Assembly: GCF_021582895.2 (NCBI RefSeq)
Contig: NZ_CP091139.2
Span: forward strand, 1,860,001 to 1,924,000
Length of the DNA stretch: 64,000 nucleotides
From: Microbacterium elymi
GTDB lineage: Bacteria; Actinomycetota; Actinomycetes; Actinomycetales; Microbacteriaceae
Reading direction: 5' to 3'
This document shows positions 1 through 10,318 of this stretch, piece by piece (within the stretch, counting starts at the first letter, position 1; each line of letters opens with the position of its first letter). The notes below the pieces were generated by a model, which saw only the letters and a program-made list of their open reading frames with translations, made no database searches and was not told the origin of the DNA. A program made the translations under genes and the position numbers.

Positions 1-870
1 GTCCGGTCGATGTTCGGCCCCGGCGCGGCCGTGCGCGCCTACCGCCTCGACCGGTTCGCCCGCGCGAACGGCATGTCGTACGAACCGGGCCTGACCGCTC
101 CGCAGCTGCCCGGAATGATCTTCGGCCAGGGCAACGCGCGCCGCTCGGCCGACCTGGTGCGCGGGCAGCGTCCCGCTTCGTCGAGTTCGGCAACTACCAG
201 TACACGACCGGCTCGGGCAAGGAGCAGACCACCCACCACTGGGGCTACGTCGCGATCCGGCTCGACAGCCCGCTGCCGAACATCGTGCTGGATGCGGTGA
301 GCAACAACGGCCTGTTCGGCTCGAACCTGCCCGCCTCGTTCGCCCGCGGCCAGCGGCTTGCACCTCGAGGGCGACTTCGACCAGCACTTCGCCCTGTACT
401 GCCCCGAGGGCTATGAACAGGACGCGCTCTACCTGTTCACCCCCGACATCATGGCCCGCTTCATCGACCACGCCGCCGCCCTGGACGTGGAGATCGTCGA
501 CGACTGGCTGTTCCTGTACGCGCAGGGCCGCACCCTGTCCACGCTCGATCCGGCGACCTGGGCGTGGATGTTCGCGACCGTCGGCGCGCTCCTGGACAAG
601 ATGGCGCAGTGGGCGCGCTGGCGCGACGACCGGCTGGCTCCGGATGCCGCGGCCCGCGCGACGACGTCGGGCACAGCATCCGCCCCCGCACCTTCACCGG
701 CAGGCGCCGCGTCGTTGCCGTTCACCGCACCGGTCGCCGCATTCACGCCGCCACCGGGCGTCGCACCTGCGGGTCGCCGGCTCCGGCGGTCGACATCGGC
801 GGTGACGGTCATGGCCGGGGTCGCGATCATCGCCGCGTGGATCGTGATCATGGTGGCGACGCGGTTCTGA
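1..870 (+). CDS. conserved hypothetical membrane protein, 5'-truncated by window edge
   Basis: I cannot assign a function. The visible part is a soluble domain with a conserved-looking stretch LHLEGDFDQHFALYCPEGYE and a following EIVDDWLFLY segment. After it come a Pro/Ala-rich linker and one C-terminal membrane helix (AVTVMAGVAIIAAWIVIMVA), so the bulk probably faces one side of the membrane on a C-terminal anchor. Reading continuity requires two frame changes: one net minus-one near 160-172 and one insertion near 351, where GGCTGCACC reads GGCTTGCACC. The latter is the same GCTGC-type disruption seen across the window. The start lies outside the window. Real gene likely; name unknown. Confidence 0.6.
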
Positions 871-905
871 CTCGCCCCCGTCGATATCCGCCCGGGTCAG
901 CGGGC

Positions 906-1262
906 TCAGGAGTCGGTGAGCCCGAGTGCGCGGGCGAGCTCGGGGATGCGATGCTCCAGCGCTGAGAACACCAGACGATCATCCACTCCGTCGTAGTGAT
1001 GGGCGATGAGGTTGCGCATGCGCGCGATGCGGATCCAGTCGATGTGGGAACGCGCGTCCTTGAACTCGGCAGGGAGCTTCTCGACGACCGTGGCGATCTG
1101 AATCACGATCTGGCGCCCGTTGTTGCGCAGCACACGCCCGGCCGACGAGTGTTCGAGGTAGCGATCCCGCCCGAGCGAGACCGTGTATGCGGCATCCGCC
1201 GCGAAGTGCGCCAGATCATCCAGCCGACGGTGGACACGGTCGTCGATCGGGTCTCCGCTCAC
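906..1262 (-). CDS. HepT-like HEPN-domain toxin (DUF86)
   Basis: 118-residue all-helical HEPN protein of the HepT family, the RNase toxin partner of MNT nucleotidyltransferase antitoxins. The diagnostic RX4HXY motif is present as RNLIAHHY at about residues 83-90. In characterised HepT/MntA pairs the Arg and His are catalytic and the Tyr is the residue AMPylated by the antitoxin. It starts at GTG, overlapping the stop of the upstream MNT gene by 4 nt (GTGA), so the two are translationally coupled with antitoxin first. Length is typical for the family. Family assignment is strong; actual toxicity here is inferred from the family. Confidence 0.85.
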   Translation of the reverse strand: MSGDPIDDRVHRRLDDLAHFAADAAYTVSLGRDRYLEHSSAGRVLRNNGRQIVIQIATVVEKLPAEFKDARSHIDWIRIARMRNLIAHHYDGVDDRLVFSALEHRIPELARALGLTDS

Positions 1263-1715
1263 AACGGCACCGCCTCGTCGAGCGCCTGACGGACCACTCG
1301 GCCGCCGGCGCGGGAGTCGACGAGGTCGACGGGGACCGTGAGCAGACGGCCGAGACGCTCCCGCAGGTCGAGCAGGTCGGTGATGTCGTGCCGGTCGGTG
1401 AAGTCCACGAGCAGGTCGAGATCACCGGTCTCGTCGTCGTCGCCGCGCGCCACAGAACCGAACACGAGTGGCGGGTTCAGCGATGCCGCCGCGAAGAGGC
1501 CGGCCACTTCACGCCGCCGCGCCCGCAGTGCCGCCGACGGGCGCAAGCCGGAGCGCGGCATCGAGTGCGGCTTTGGCCGCGACTGACGGATCGCGACGGC
1601 CCCGCTCGATCGCGGCGATGGAGGGCTGCTTCACACCGGAGCGCTCCGCGAGATCGCGCTGTGACATCCCGAGGATGTCGCGGCGTGTTCGCACGAAGTC
1701 TCCGTAGTCGTCCAC
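1259..1715 (-). CDS. XRE-MNT fusion antitoxin (MntA-like nucleotidyltransferase with N-terminal HTH)
   Basis: Two overlapping reading frames become one roughly 152-residue protein if a single inserted base near 1544 is removed (CGGCTGCGC read as CGGCTTGCGC), matching the recurrent error motif of this window. The N-terminal part is an XRE helix-turn-helix (MSQRDLAERSGVKQPSIAAI at about residues 17-36). The C-terminal part is a minimal nucleotidyltransferase with the GSX10DXD catalytic motif (GSVARGDDDETGDLDLL). In MntA/HepT systems this domain neutralises HepT by transferring AMP to its Tyr. The HTH domain would let the same polypeptide autoregulate the operon. If the frameshift were real, a separate 68-aa XRE protein and a 100-aa MNT protein would be made instead. 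Confidence 0.75.
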
Positions 1716-1737
1716 GCTTCGATGATAACGCCGGACG

Positions 1738-2399
1738 TTATCGGTCGTTCCCCGGGACGGGTCTTCCGCCCATCATCCGGGAGATGAGGCGCCGCAGCAC
1801 GCCGGTGAGGAAGAGCAGGAACAACGCGTAGTAGTTCACCTCGGGCACCGCGACGGCGATGACGAGCGCGGCACCGAACAGGAGCGCCGTCGAGATGTCG
1901 ACGGCCATTCCTCGGCGCAGGGCGTCCTCATCGATGCGGTGCAGGTCCGGATGCCGGTGGAGCACGAAGCGCTCCGAGCAGTGCGAGCAGGCTCGTCAGG
2001 ATCATCGTTCCGATGTAGATGACCTTCACCAGCGGCTCGGTGTTCGGCATCAGCCGCCGTCAGAGCGGTGGCCACCGGCATCCACACGATCGTCAGCAGC
2101 CACGCCAGGCACGCCCACAACAGCCCGTTCGAGACCCGCTCGACGCGTGCGAACAGGTGATGCTGATTGACCCAGAAATTCGCGATCACGGCGAAGCTGA
2201 GCACGAAGCTGATCAGCTGCCACTGGTGCTCGTCGAGCCAGACGAGGGTGCCCTTGGCTCCGTCGGCCTCGCTGACGCTCTCCATCAGCGGCAGGATCAG
2301 CAGGGTCATCGCGATCGCCACGACGGCGTCGATGAACGCCTTGGCGCGCTCGGCGCCGAAGACGCGCTGCATCGGCTCGCTCCCCGGCTCGTCCGTCAC
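1738..2399 (-). CDS. TMEM175-like (DUF1211) integral membrane protein
   Basis: About 220 codons with an opening helix [20 protein letters not shown] at residues 19-38. This matches the RxxAFsDGVfAIAiTLL signature of bacterial TMEM175 potassium channels, although the canonical FSD is FID here. Five further hydrophobic segments follow. The frame must change twice, near 2045 and near 1975, to join the N-terminal block, a middle segment ([16 protein letters not shown]) and the C-terminal segment [24 protein letters not shown] start is used. The opposite-strand gene at 2462 is divergently transcribed. Family assignment is good; ion selectivity is untested. Confidence 0.7.
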
Positions 2400-2461
2400 G
2401 GGTCGATGCTAGGGCGCGGGCCCGGGGCGAACGGATAGGCTCGCGGCGGAAGGGAGCGACG
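2400..2461. promoter_or_regulatory. divergent promoter region, TMEM175-like / PLP enzyme
   Basis: The 62-bp gap between two divergent genes must carry both promoters. A TAGGCT hexamer at about 2435-2440 is a plausible -10 for the rightward gene, and GAAGGGAG just before the ATG at 2462 is its ribosome binding site. No convincing -35 is visible. Confidence 0.4.
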
Positions 2462-3551
2462 ATGCACGATCCGAACGAGGCCCGGACCACGCGCGAGTGG
2501 GTGAGCGAGGCCGTGCGCAAGGTCGACGCCGACGCCAACCGATCCAGCGACACGCATCTGCTCACCGTGCCGCTGCCGGAGGAGTGGGGCATCGAGCTCT
2601 ATCTGAAGGACGAGTCGACGCATCCCACCGGGAGCCTCAAGCACCGCCTCGCCCGATCCCTGTTCCTCTACGGACTGTGCAACGGGTGGATCCTGCCGGG
2701 CACGACGATCGTCGAGTCCTCCAGCGGGTCCACCGCCGTCTCGGAGGCCTACTTCGCCCGGATGCTGGGGCTGCCGTTCGTCGCGGTGATCCCGGCGACC
2801 ACCACCCAGGAGAAGATCGACCTGATCGAGTTCTACGGCGGCCGGTGCCACTTCGTGGACGACGCCGCCGGCGTGTACGACGAGGCGACCCGGATCGCCG
2901 CCGAGTGCGGCGGCCACTACATGGATCAGTTCACGTACGCCGAGCGCGCCACCGACTGGCGCGGCAACAACAACATCGCCGAGTCGATCTTCCAGCAGCT
3001 GTCGCGGGAGCGGCATCCCGTCCCCCGCTGGATCGTGGTGGGTGCCGGCACCGGCGGGACGAGCGCGACCATCGGACGCTATCTGCGCTACCAGCGGCAT
3101 CCCACCCAGCTGTGCGTGGCCGATCCGGAGAACTCCGCGTTCTTCCAGGCGTGGACCACGGGCGACTGCGGCGTGACCACGCACGCGCCCAGCCGGATCG
3201 AGGGGATCGGGCGCAAGCCGGGTGGAGCCCAGCTTCCTGCCGCAGATCGTCGATCACATGGTGCAGGTGCCGGATGCAGCGTCCATCGCCGCGATGCGGT
3301 TCCTCGCCGCGCGGACCGGCTTTCCGGCCGGGGCTTCCACCGGCACGAACCTGTGGGCGGCGTGCGGCCTGATCGCCGAGATGCTGCGCCGCGGCGAGAC
3401 CGGCAGCGTCGTGACGCTGCTGTGCGACTCGGGCGACCGCTACCGGCACACGTACTACAGCGACGCGTGGGTGGCCGAACGCGGGATGGACCTCACCGGG
3501 CCGGCGGCCGTGCTCGAGGAGTTCGCCGCCTCCGGCGCCTGGCCGACCTGA
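2462..3551 (+). CDS. PLP-dependent cysteine synthase-family enzyme (Cds1-like cysteine desulfhydrase)
   Basis: Fold-type II PLP enzyme of about 362 residues. The PLP-lysine region is [12 protein letters not shown] (about residues 57-68). Also visible are a substrate/phosphate region [10 protein letters not shown] and the glycine-rich PLP-phosphate loop [12 protein letters not shown]. The layout resembles mycobacterial Cds1 (Rv3684), which releases sulfide from L-cysteine, more than CysK or CysM; the exact substrate is inferred. One insertion near 3214 (GGCGCAGCC read as GGCGCAAGCC) splits the frame, and the C-terminal 109 residues continue one frame over to the TGA at 3551. It is monocistronic and faces the oligopeptide operon tail-to-tail across a 78-bp palindromic repeat. 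Confidence 0.75.
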
Positions 3552-3592
3552 CCGCCCCCCGCCTCCCCGTTCGCGAAACCCTCCCTTGCTCG

Positions 3593-3670
3593 CGAAATCG
3601 TACGATCTGGCCGACTGAACATGAAACCTGGCCGAAATTGATGTGCACTCGGCCACATCGTACGATTTCG
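3593..3670. repeat. 78-bp palindromic intergenic repeat, copy 1
   Basis: Starts CGAAATCGTACGAT and ends ATCGTACGATTTCG (14-bp inverted ends). Inside, GGCC boxes recur about every 21 bp. It lies between convergent genes. Its reverse complement matches copy 4 over the left half, so this copy is inverted relative to copy 4. Other copies are at 9376, 29597 and 37600. Confidence 0.9.
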
Positions 3671-3684
3671 ACGCGGGAACGGAG

Positions 3685-5387
3685 TCAGCCCGCGATCGCG
3701 TCCTCCGCGGCGAGCCGTGCGGCGCGGCGGGCGGCCTGCTGCTCCGGGTCGGGCACCGGGATGGATGCCAGCAGCCGGCGGGTGTAGTCGTCCTGCGCGG
3801 CTCCGAGCACATGGGCGGTCGTGCCCTGCTCGCGGATCTCGCCGCGGCGCAGCACGACGATGCGGTCGGCGACCTCGTCGATCACCGCGAGATCGTGGCT
3901 GATGAACAGGCAGGCGAACCCGAGCTCGCCCTGCAGCTCGTCGAACAGCTCGAGCACCCGTGCCTGCACCGAGACGTCCAGCGCGCTGGTCGGCTCGTCG
4001 GCGATCAGCAGCTTCGGCCGCAGCGCGATCGCGCGCGCGAGCGATGCGCGCTGGCGTTGGCCGCCGCTGAGCTCGTGCGGGTATCGGTCGCCGAACGTCT
4101 GCGGCAGGTGGACCGCATCCAGCAGATCGTTCACCCGGGCACGTGCGGCCCCCGGGTTCGCGGCCCGGCCGTGCACCACCAGCGGCTCGGCGATGCACTC
4201 GGCGATCGTCAGCAGCGGGTTGAAGCTCGTCGCCGGATCCTGGAAGACGAACCCGATGTCGGGTCGCAGCTTCTTCAGCGAGCGCGTCGACGTCCCGCGC
4301 ATCTCGTGCCCGAGCACGGTCAGCGACCCCGCGACCACCTGAGTGAGCCCGACGATGGCCCGCCCGATCGTGGTCTTGCCCGAACCGGACTCGCCGACCA
4401 GGCCCAGCACCTCGCCGGGGCCGATCCAGAAGTCCACGCCCCGCACCGCGACCACTCCCGCCCGGCCGAACCGGCCCGGATAGGCGATCTGCAGCCCCCG
4501 GGCCACCACAAGCGAGTCGGGCACCGGCTCGGTCGGCGCCTCGGCCGACGGATCCTGAGTCGCGCTCTTGCCTCGGCCCACGTGCGGCACCGCGGCGAGC
4601 AGGTTCTTCGTGTACTCCTGCTTCGGCGCGGCGAACAGCTCGCGCGCCGGCGCCTGTTCGACGATGTCGCCCTGGTACATGACGATCACGCGGTCGGCGA
4701 GGTCGGCGACCACGCCCATGTTGTGCGTGATCAGCACGACCGTCGCGCCGAACTCGTCGCGGGCGATGCGCAGCAGGTCGAGGATCTCGGCCTGGACCGT
4801 GACATCCAGCGCCGTCGTCGGCTCGTCGGCGATGATCAGCCCGGCATCCAGCACGAGCGCCATCGCGATCACGATCCGCTGCTTCTGCCCGCCGGAGAAC
4901 TGGTGCGGGTAATCGTTCACCCGCTGCTCGGGGTCGGGAATGCCGACACGGCGCATGATGTCGATCGCGGCGCGCTTGGCCTCGCGCTTGCCGATCCGGT
5001 GGTGCGCGCGCAGCCCCTCGGCGATCTGGAAGCCGACGGTGAACACCGGATTCAGCGCCGTGGACGGCTCTTGGAACACCATCGCCGCGTCGCGCCCACG
5101 CATCGCCCGCAGCTGCGCCGGCGTCGCATGCACGACGTCGGTCTCGCCGCCCTCGCGCCCGCGGATCACGAGCGCCCCCTTCAGGGTCGCCGTCTCGGCA
5201 GGCAGCCGAGCAGCGCGTTCGCGGTGACGGTCTTGCCCGACCCGGACTCGCCGACGATCGCGAGCACCTCGCCGGCGTGCGCCTCGAGCGAGATCCGGTT
5301 CACGGCGACGACCGGGTCGCCGTCGGTGGCGAACGTGACCGTCAGGTTGCGGATGGATGCCGCATCCGGCATCGAGACATCGCTCAT
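3685..5387 (-). CDS. oligopeptide ABC transporter, fused tandem ATPase (DppD-DppF type)
   Basis: Double ATPase of about 567 residues energising peptide import. Each half has Walker A GESGSGKT. The signatures are FSGGQKQR in the first half and LSGGQRQR in the second, with Walker [13 protein letters not shown] and [12 protein letters not shown] and an oligopeptide-type extension after each half. The ATG at 5387 overlaps the dppC stop by ATGA. A frame break near 5200 separates the first 68 residues (up to NALLG) from the rest, in a run rich in CTGC, and is probably a consensus error. It is the last gene of the leftward dppA-dppB-dppC-dppDF operon. Fused tandem ATPases are common in Actinobacteria. 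Confidence 0.88.
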
Positions 5388-6424
5388 TCGTCGCCGCCCT
5401 TCACCACGACCCGACGCCGGCGGCGCAACCGCGGATCGCTGAGGTCGTTCAGGCTCTCGCCCACCAGGGTGATGCCGAGCACCACCAGCACGATCGCGAC
5501 ACCCGGCGGGATCGCCGTCCACCAGATGTGGCTCGTGACATCCGACACCGACCGCGACAGGTCGTAGCCCCACTCCGCCGCCGCGGTGGCCTCGATGCCG
5601 AACCCGAGGAAGCCCAGGCCCGCCAGGGTCAGGACCGCCTCGGATGCGTTCAGCGTCAGCACCACCGGCACCGACCGCGTGGCGTTGCGCAGCACGTGCC
5701 GGGTGAGGATGCGGATCGTGGGGACGCCGATGACCTTCGCCGACTCGACGAACGGCTCGGACTTCACGCGCAGCACCTCGCTGCGCACGATCCGGAAGTA
5801 CTGCGGCACGAACACGACGGTGATCGCGATGGCAGCGGCCAGGATGCCGCCCCACAGCGTGGACTGCCCGTGACTGATGACGATCGCCATGACGATGGCC
5901 AGCAGCAGCGACGGGAACGCGTAGATCGCGTCGGCGATGACGACGAGGACGCGGTCGAGCCACCCGCCGAAGTACCCCGACAGCAGCCCCGCGAAGATGC
6001 CGATGAAGATCGAGAACAGAATGGCGAACACGATCACCAGCAACGCCGTCTGCGCCCCCCAGATCGTGCGCGAGAGCACGTCGAAGCCGCTGACCGTGGT
6101 GCCCAGCAGGTTCGTCGCGCTGGGCGGCTGCAGAGTGCCGAACTCGCGCCCGTCCAGGGTGCGCTGTGCATACCCGTAGGGGGCGATCCACGGTGCGAAG
6201 ATCGCGACGACGACGAACAGCACCGTCAGCACCAGCCCGACCACCAGCATCGTGCGCTGCCAGCCCACGCTGTGCTTCAGGTGCGAGACGACGGGGATGC
6301 GGTCGCTCAGCGGCCGACGCGGCGTCTCGGCGGCCGGCAGCACACCGGTGGGCATCGGGTCGAGCACGCCGGTCGGGGTGGGGTCTTCGGCGCCGGTCGG
6401 GGTGGGGTCTTCAGCGGCCGACAT
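5384..6424 (-). CDS. dppC: oligopeptide ABC transporter permease, DppC/OppC type
   Basis: 346-residue inner-membrane permease with about six membrane helices. The cytoplasmic coupling (EAA) region is around ESAKVIGVPTIRILTRHV (about residues 228-245), and OppC-type N-terminal helices begin at about residue 57. The N-terminus carries three near-perfect short repeats (DPTPTG, DPTPTG, DPMPTG) within the first 30 residues, encoded by a 21-bp direct repeat around 6355-6420. It pairs with DppB immediately upstream (1-nt gap) and overlaps the ATPase gene downstream by 4 nt. Substrate is presumably di/oligopeptides or similar solutes. Confidence 0.9.
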   Translation of the reverse strand: MSAAEDPTPTGAEDPTPTGVLDPMPTGVLPAAETPRRPLSDRIPVVSHLKHSVGWQRTMLVVGLVLTVLFVVVAIFAPWIAPYGYAQRTLDGREFGTLQPPSATNLLGTTVSGFDVLSRTIWGAQTALLVIVFAILFSIFIGIFAGLLSGYFGGWLDRVLVVIADAIYAFPSLLLAIVMAIVISHGQSTLWGGILAAAIAITVVFVPQYFRIVRSEVLRVKSEPFVESAKVIGVPTIRILTRHVLRNATRSVPVVLTLNASEAVLTLAGLGFLGFGIEATAAAEWGYDLSRSVSDVTSHIWWTAIPPGVAIVLVVLGITLVGESLNDLSDPRLRRRRRVVVKGGDE

Positions 6425-6425
6425 C

Positions 6426-7502
6426 TCAGTACCTCACTCGCGGGTCGATGAGCACGGCGAGCACGTCGACGACGAAGTTCGCCACGGCGACCACGACGGC
6501 GATCATGATGACGATCCCCTGCACCGCGACGAAGTCGCGGGATCCGAGATACTGCGCCAGCATGAAGCCCAGACCCTTCCATTCGAACGACGTCTCGGTC
6601 AGCACGGCACCGGCCAGCAGCGCCGCGATCTGCAGGCCCATCAGGGTGACCACCGGGATCAGCGCCGGTCGGTAGGCGTGCGTGGTCACCAGCCGATACT
6701 CGCCCACTCCGCGCGAGCGAGCCGAGGTCACGTACTGCGAGCCGAGGGTGCCGATCACGTTGATGCGCACGAGCCGGAGGAAGATGCCGGCGGTGAGGAT
6801 GCCCAGTGCGAGCCCCGGCAGCACTGCGTGCCAGAGGACGTCGGCCACGGCATCCGGGTTCCCCAGCCGTATCGCGTCGATCAGGTAGATGCCGGTGGGA
6901 TGATCCAGGCTCTGCAACGCGAGTTCGGTGCGGGTGCCGGCCCGTCCGGAGACGGGCAGGATGTTGAACTGCACCGCGAAGACGAGCTTGAGCAGGATCG
7001 CGATGAAGAAGATGGGCGTCGCGTAGCCGAGGATCGCGGCCACGCGCAGCAGGGCGTCCTGCCAGCGGTCGCGCTTGTAGGCAGCGAGAAGACCGAACGG
7101 GATGCCGAGCAGGAACGCCACGATGAGGGCGTAGAAGGCCAGCTCGAGGGTGGCCGACCCGTATTGCAGAAGGATCGTCGTGACCTTCTGATGATCGGTG
7201 AGGGTGGTGCCGAAGTCGCCGCGGAACACCCCGGCGAGGTACTCGAAGTACTGCACCACCAGAGGACGGTCGTAGCCGGCTTCGTGGATGCGCTGGGCGA
7301 GCTGGTCGGGGGTGAGCCGGCCGCCCAGGGCCGCGGTGATCGGGTCGCCGGTCAGTCGCATGAGGAAGAACACGACGGTGACGAGGATGAACACCGTCGG
7401 GATGATCATCACGAGGCGGACGAGGATGAACCGCCAGAGTCCGCCGCTTTTCGCTCGAACCGGTTTGGCGACGAGATCGGCTTCTTCGACGACAGTGGTC
7501 AT
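6426..7502 (-). CDS. dppB: oligopeptide ABC transporter permease, DppB/OppB type
   Basis: 358-residue permease. An N-terminal helix (FILVRLVMIIPTVFILVTVV) starts at about residue 25. It is followed by the large extracytoplasmic OppB-type loop with GDPITAALGG and DRPLVVQYFEYLAGVFRGDFG, then five further helices. The coupling region contains TSARSRGVGEYRLVTTHAYR. It sits second in the operon after the solute-binding lipoprotein (67-nt gap) and forms the translocation pore with DppC. The reading frame is uninterrupted. Confidence 0.92.
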   Translation of the reverse strand: MTTVVEEADLVAKPVRAKSGGLWRFILVRLVMIIPTVFILVTVVFFLMRLTGDPITAALGGRLTPDQLAQRIHEAGYDRPLVVQYFEYLAGVFRGDFGTTLTDHQKVTTILLQYGSATLELAFYALIVAFLLGIPFGLLAAYKRDRWQDALLRVAAILGYATPIFFIAILLKLVFAVQFNILPVSGRAGTRTELALQSLDHPTGIYLIDAIRLGNPDAVADVLWHAVLPGLALGILTAGIFLRLVRINVIGTLGSQYVTSARSRGVGEYRLVTTHAYRPALIPVVTLMGLQIAALLAGAVLTETSFEWKGLGFMLAQYLGSRDFVAVQGIVIMIAVVVAVANFVVDVLAVLIDPRVRY

Positions 7503-7568
7503 GCGTGAACCTTACTCAGACGCGGGTCGCGCCCGGCCGCATCGGGGCCGGGCGCGACCTCATGGCGC

Positions 7569-9205
7569 CTACTTGTGCAAGCGGGGCGTAGCGGAACTTG
7601 AACGAGGCGTCGAGGGTGGTGTCCTTGACGTCCTTGCCCACGACCGCGATCTGCGCGCCCTGCAGCATCGGGAGCGTGGAGAGGTCCTTCGCGACCAGCT
7701 CCTGCACCTTCTCGATGTCGGTCTTGCGGGTCGCCGGGTCGGCGTCCGTCTGCTCCTTCGAGATGAGCGCCTGCACGTCCGGGTTGTCGTAGTGGTTCTT
7801 CAGGAAGTTGTCCTTGGTGAAGAACGGCGACAGGTAGTTGTCGGCGTCGGAGAAGTCCGGGAACCACCCCAGCTGGTAGATCGGGTAGACGTCGCTGGTG
7901 CGGTCCTTCGAGTACTGCACCCATTCGGTCTGCGCGATGTTGACCTTGAACAGCCCGCCGTTCTCGAGCTGGGTCTTGATGGCGGCGTACTCGTCGGCCG
8001 ACGATGGGCCGTAGTGCTCGCCGTTGTACTGGATGTTCAGCGTCACCGGGGTCGTCACACCGGCGGCCTGCAGGGCCTGCTTGGCCTTGTCGAGCGACGG
8101 TCCGCCGTTGCCGTCGCCGTACATGCCCTTGAGCGCGTCGGTCGCACCGGTCAGCCCCTCGGGGACGAACGAGTACAGGGGGGTGTAGGTGCCCTTGTAG
8201 ACCTCGGTGGCGAGCTTGTCGCGGTCGATGAGGTCGGCCATCGCCTGGCGGACGGCGAGCGCCTTGGCCGGGTCGGCCTCGGGCGCCTTCGCGCCGAACG
8301 GCATCGTGTCCATGTTGAAGACCATGTAGCGGATCTCGCCACCCGGTCCCTTCACGACCTGGACCTTGTCGTTCTTGCCGAGGTCGGCGACGTCGGTGGC
8401 CGACAGGCTGCGGTAGGCCACGTCGATGTCGCCGTTGCCGATCGCGAGCTTCATGTTCGAGGCATCCGCGTAGTACTTCGCGGTGATGCCCTTGTTGGCC
8501 GCGGCGCCCAGCTCGCCCTGGTAGTCGGGGTTGGGCACGTAGTTGATCAGCTGGTTCACCTTGTACGAGGTGATCTTGTACTGGCCGGCGAACCCCTCGC
8601 CCTTGACGATGTCGTCGTCGGGGGTGACCTTGTCGGCCGAGAACGTCTGCTCGTCGACGATGGGGCCGGCGGGGCTGGACAGCACCTGCGGCCAGGTCTG
8701 GTCGGCGTGCTTGAGGTGGAACACGACCGTGGTGTCATCCGGTGCGTCGACGCTGTCCATGTTGGCCAGCAGCGATGCCGGCCCGTCTGCCGCGTTGATC
8801 TTGACCACACGATCGAACGTGAACTTCACGTCCGAGCTGGTCAGGTCGTTGCCGTTCGCGAACTTCAGACCCGGCTTGAGCTTGACGGTGTACTCCGTGG
8901 GGGTGGTGAAGTCGGCCGACACGGCGATGTCGGGCGTGACATCGGCCGACCCGTACTTCGTGTTCATCAGGAAGGGATAGACCTGGTTCATCACCTGGAA
9001 CGATCCGTTGTCGTACGAGCCGGCCGGGTCGATCGACGTGATCTTGTCGGTCGTGCCGACCAGAAGCGGTTCGGAGGCGCTGCCCGCCGTCGCCGGTGTT
9101 GTTGCCGCCGCCACCACCGGCGCAGCCGGCCAGGACGATCGCCGAGACGCTGAGCGCCCCGAGCGCGAACAGCACGCGCCCGCGCGTGGATGTCTGCAAT
9201 GCCAT
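7569..9205 (-). CDS. dppA: oligopeptide-binding lipoprotein (SBP family 5)
   Basis: About 545 residues. The ATG at 9205 is preceded by AGAAGGAT. An N-terminal lipoprotein signal ends LSVSAIVLAGC, giving a lipidated Cys near residue 28, and a Gly/Asn-rich tether follows. The mature body is a family-5 extracellular solute-binding protein (IDPAGSYDN, SSDVKFTFDRVV, DWFPDFSDADNYLSPFF-like motifs). Two breaks need joining: an insertion near 9085 in GGCGGCAGC, and one near 7579 where GCTGCACAAG reads GCTTGCACAAG. Correcting the latter gives the natural ending RYAPLHK followed by TAG at 7569-7571. It is first gene of the dpp operon, and the 78-bp repeat lies in its upstream region. Confidence 0.85.
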
Positions 9206-9375
9206 GGTTCATCCTTCTGATACGAAGAGAGACGGCCGCGCGGGGTGGCGCGGCCACTGTGCTCCCATCCTCCCCGCGGGGCGCGGCATCCGGCAATCGC
9301 CGCACCGATTCGTGACCAGAAAGCAACTCGATGCGGGCGCATGCGCCGCCCGCCGCGCCCGGCCTCCCGCGCCGC

Positions 9376-9453
9376 CGAAATCGTACGATCTGGCCGAGTG
9401 CACATCAGTTTTGGCCCGGTTTGATGTGGTTTCGGCCAGATCGTACGATTTCG
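9376..9453. repeat. 78-bp palindromic intergenic repeat, copy 2
   Basis: Same 14-bp inverted ends (CGAAATCGTACGAT / ATCGTACGATTTCG) and 21-bp spacing of GGCC boxes as the other copies. It lies in the 300-bp gap between the amino-acid ABC ATPase end and the dppA start. Apart from it and the dppA ribosome binding site I see nothing else in 9206-9505. Confidence 0.9.
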
Positions 9454-9505
9454 GCGAAGAGAGAGGGCGACGCGGGGGCACTTCAGCGGGCGGGGGATGC
9501 CGGGG

Positions 9506-10314
<809 letters not shown>

Positions 10315-10318
<4 letters not shown>

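Noticed and set aside
3685..5442. Long plus-strand reading frame opposite the peptide transporter ATPase
   Set aside because: Arg/His/Gly-rich composition without any domain is the usual shadow of a high-G+C gene; the minus strand encodes clear ABC motifs. The same holds for other long antisense frames (for example opposite dppB, gyrB, pknB and pbpA).
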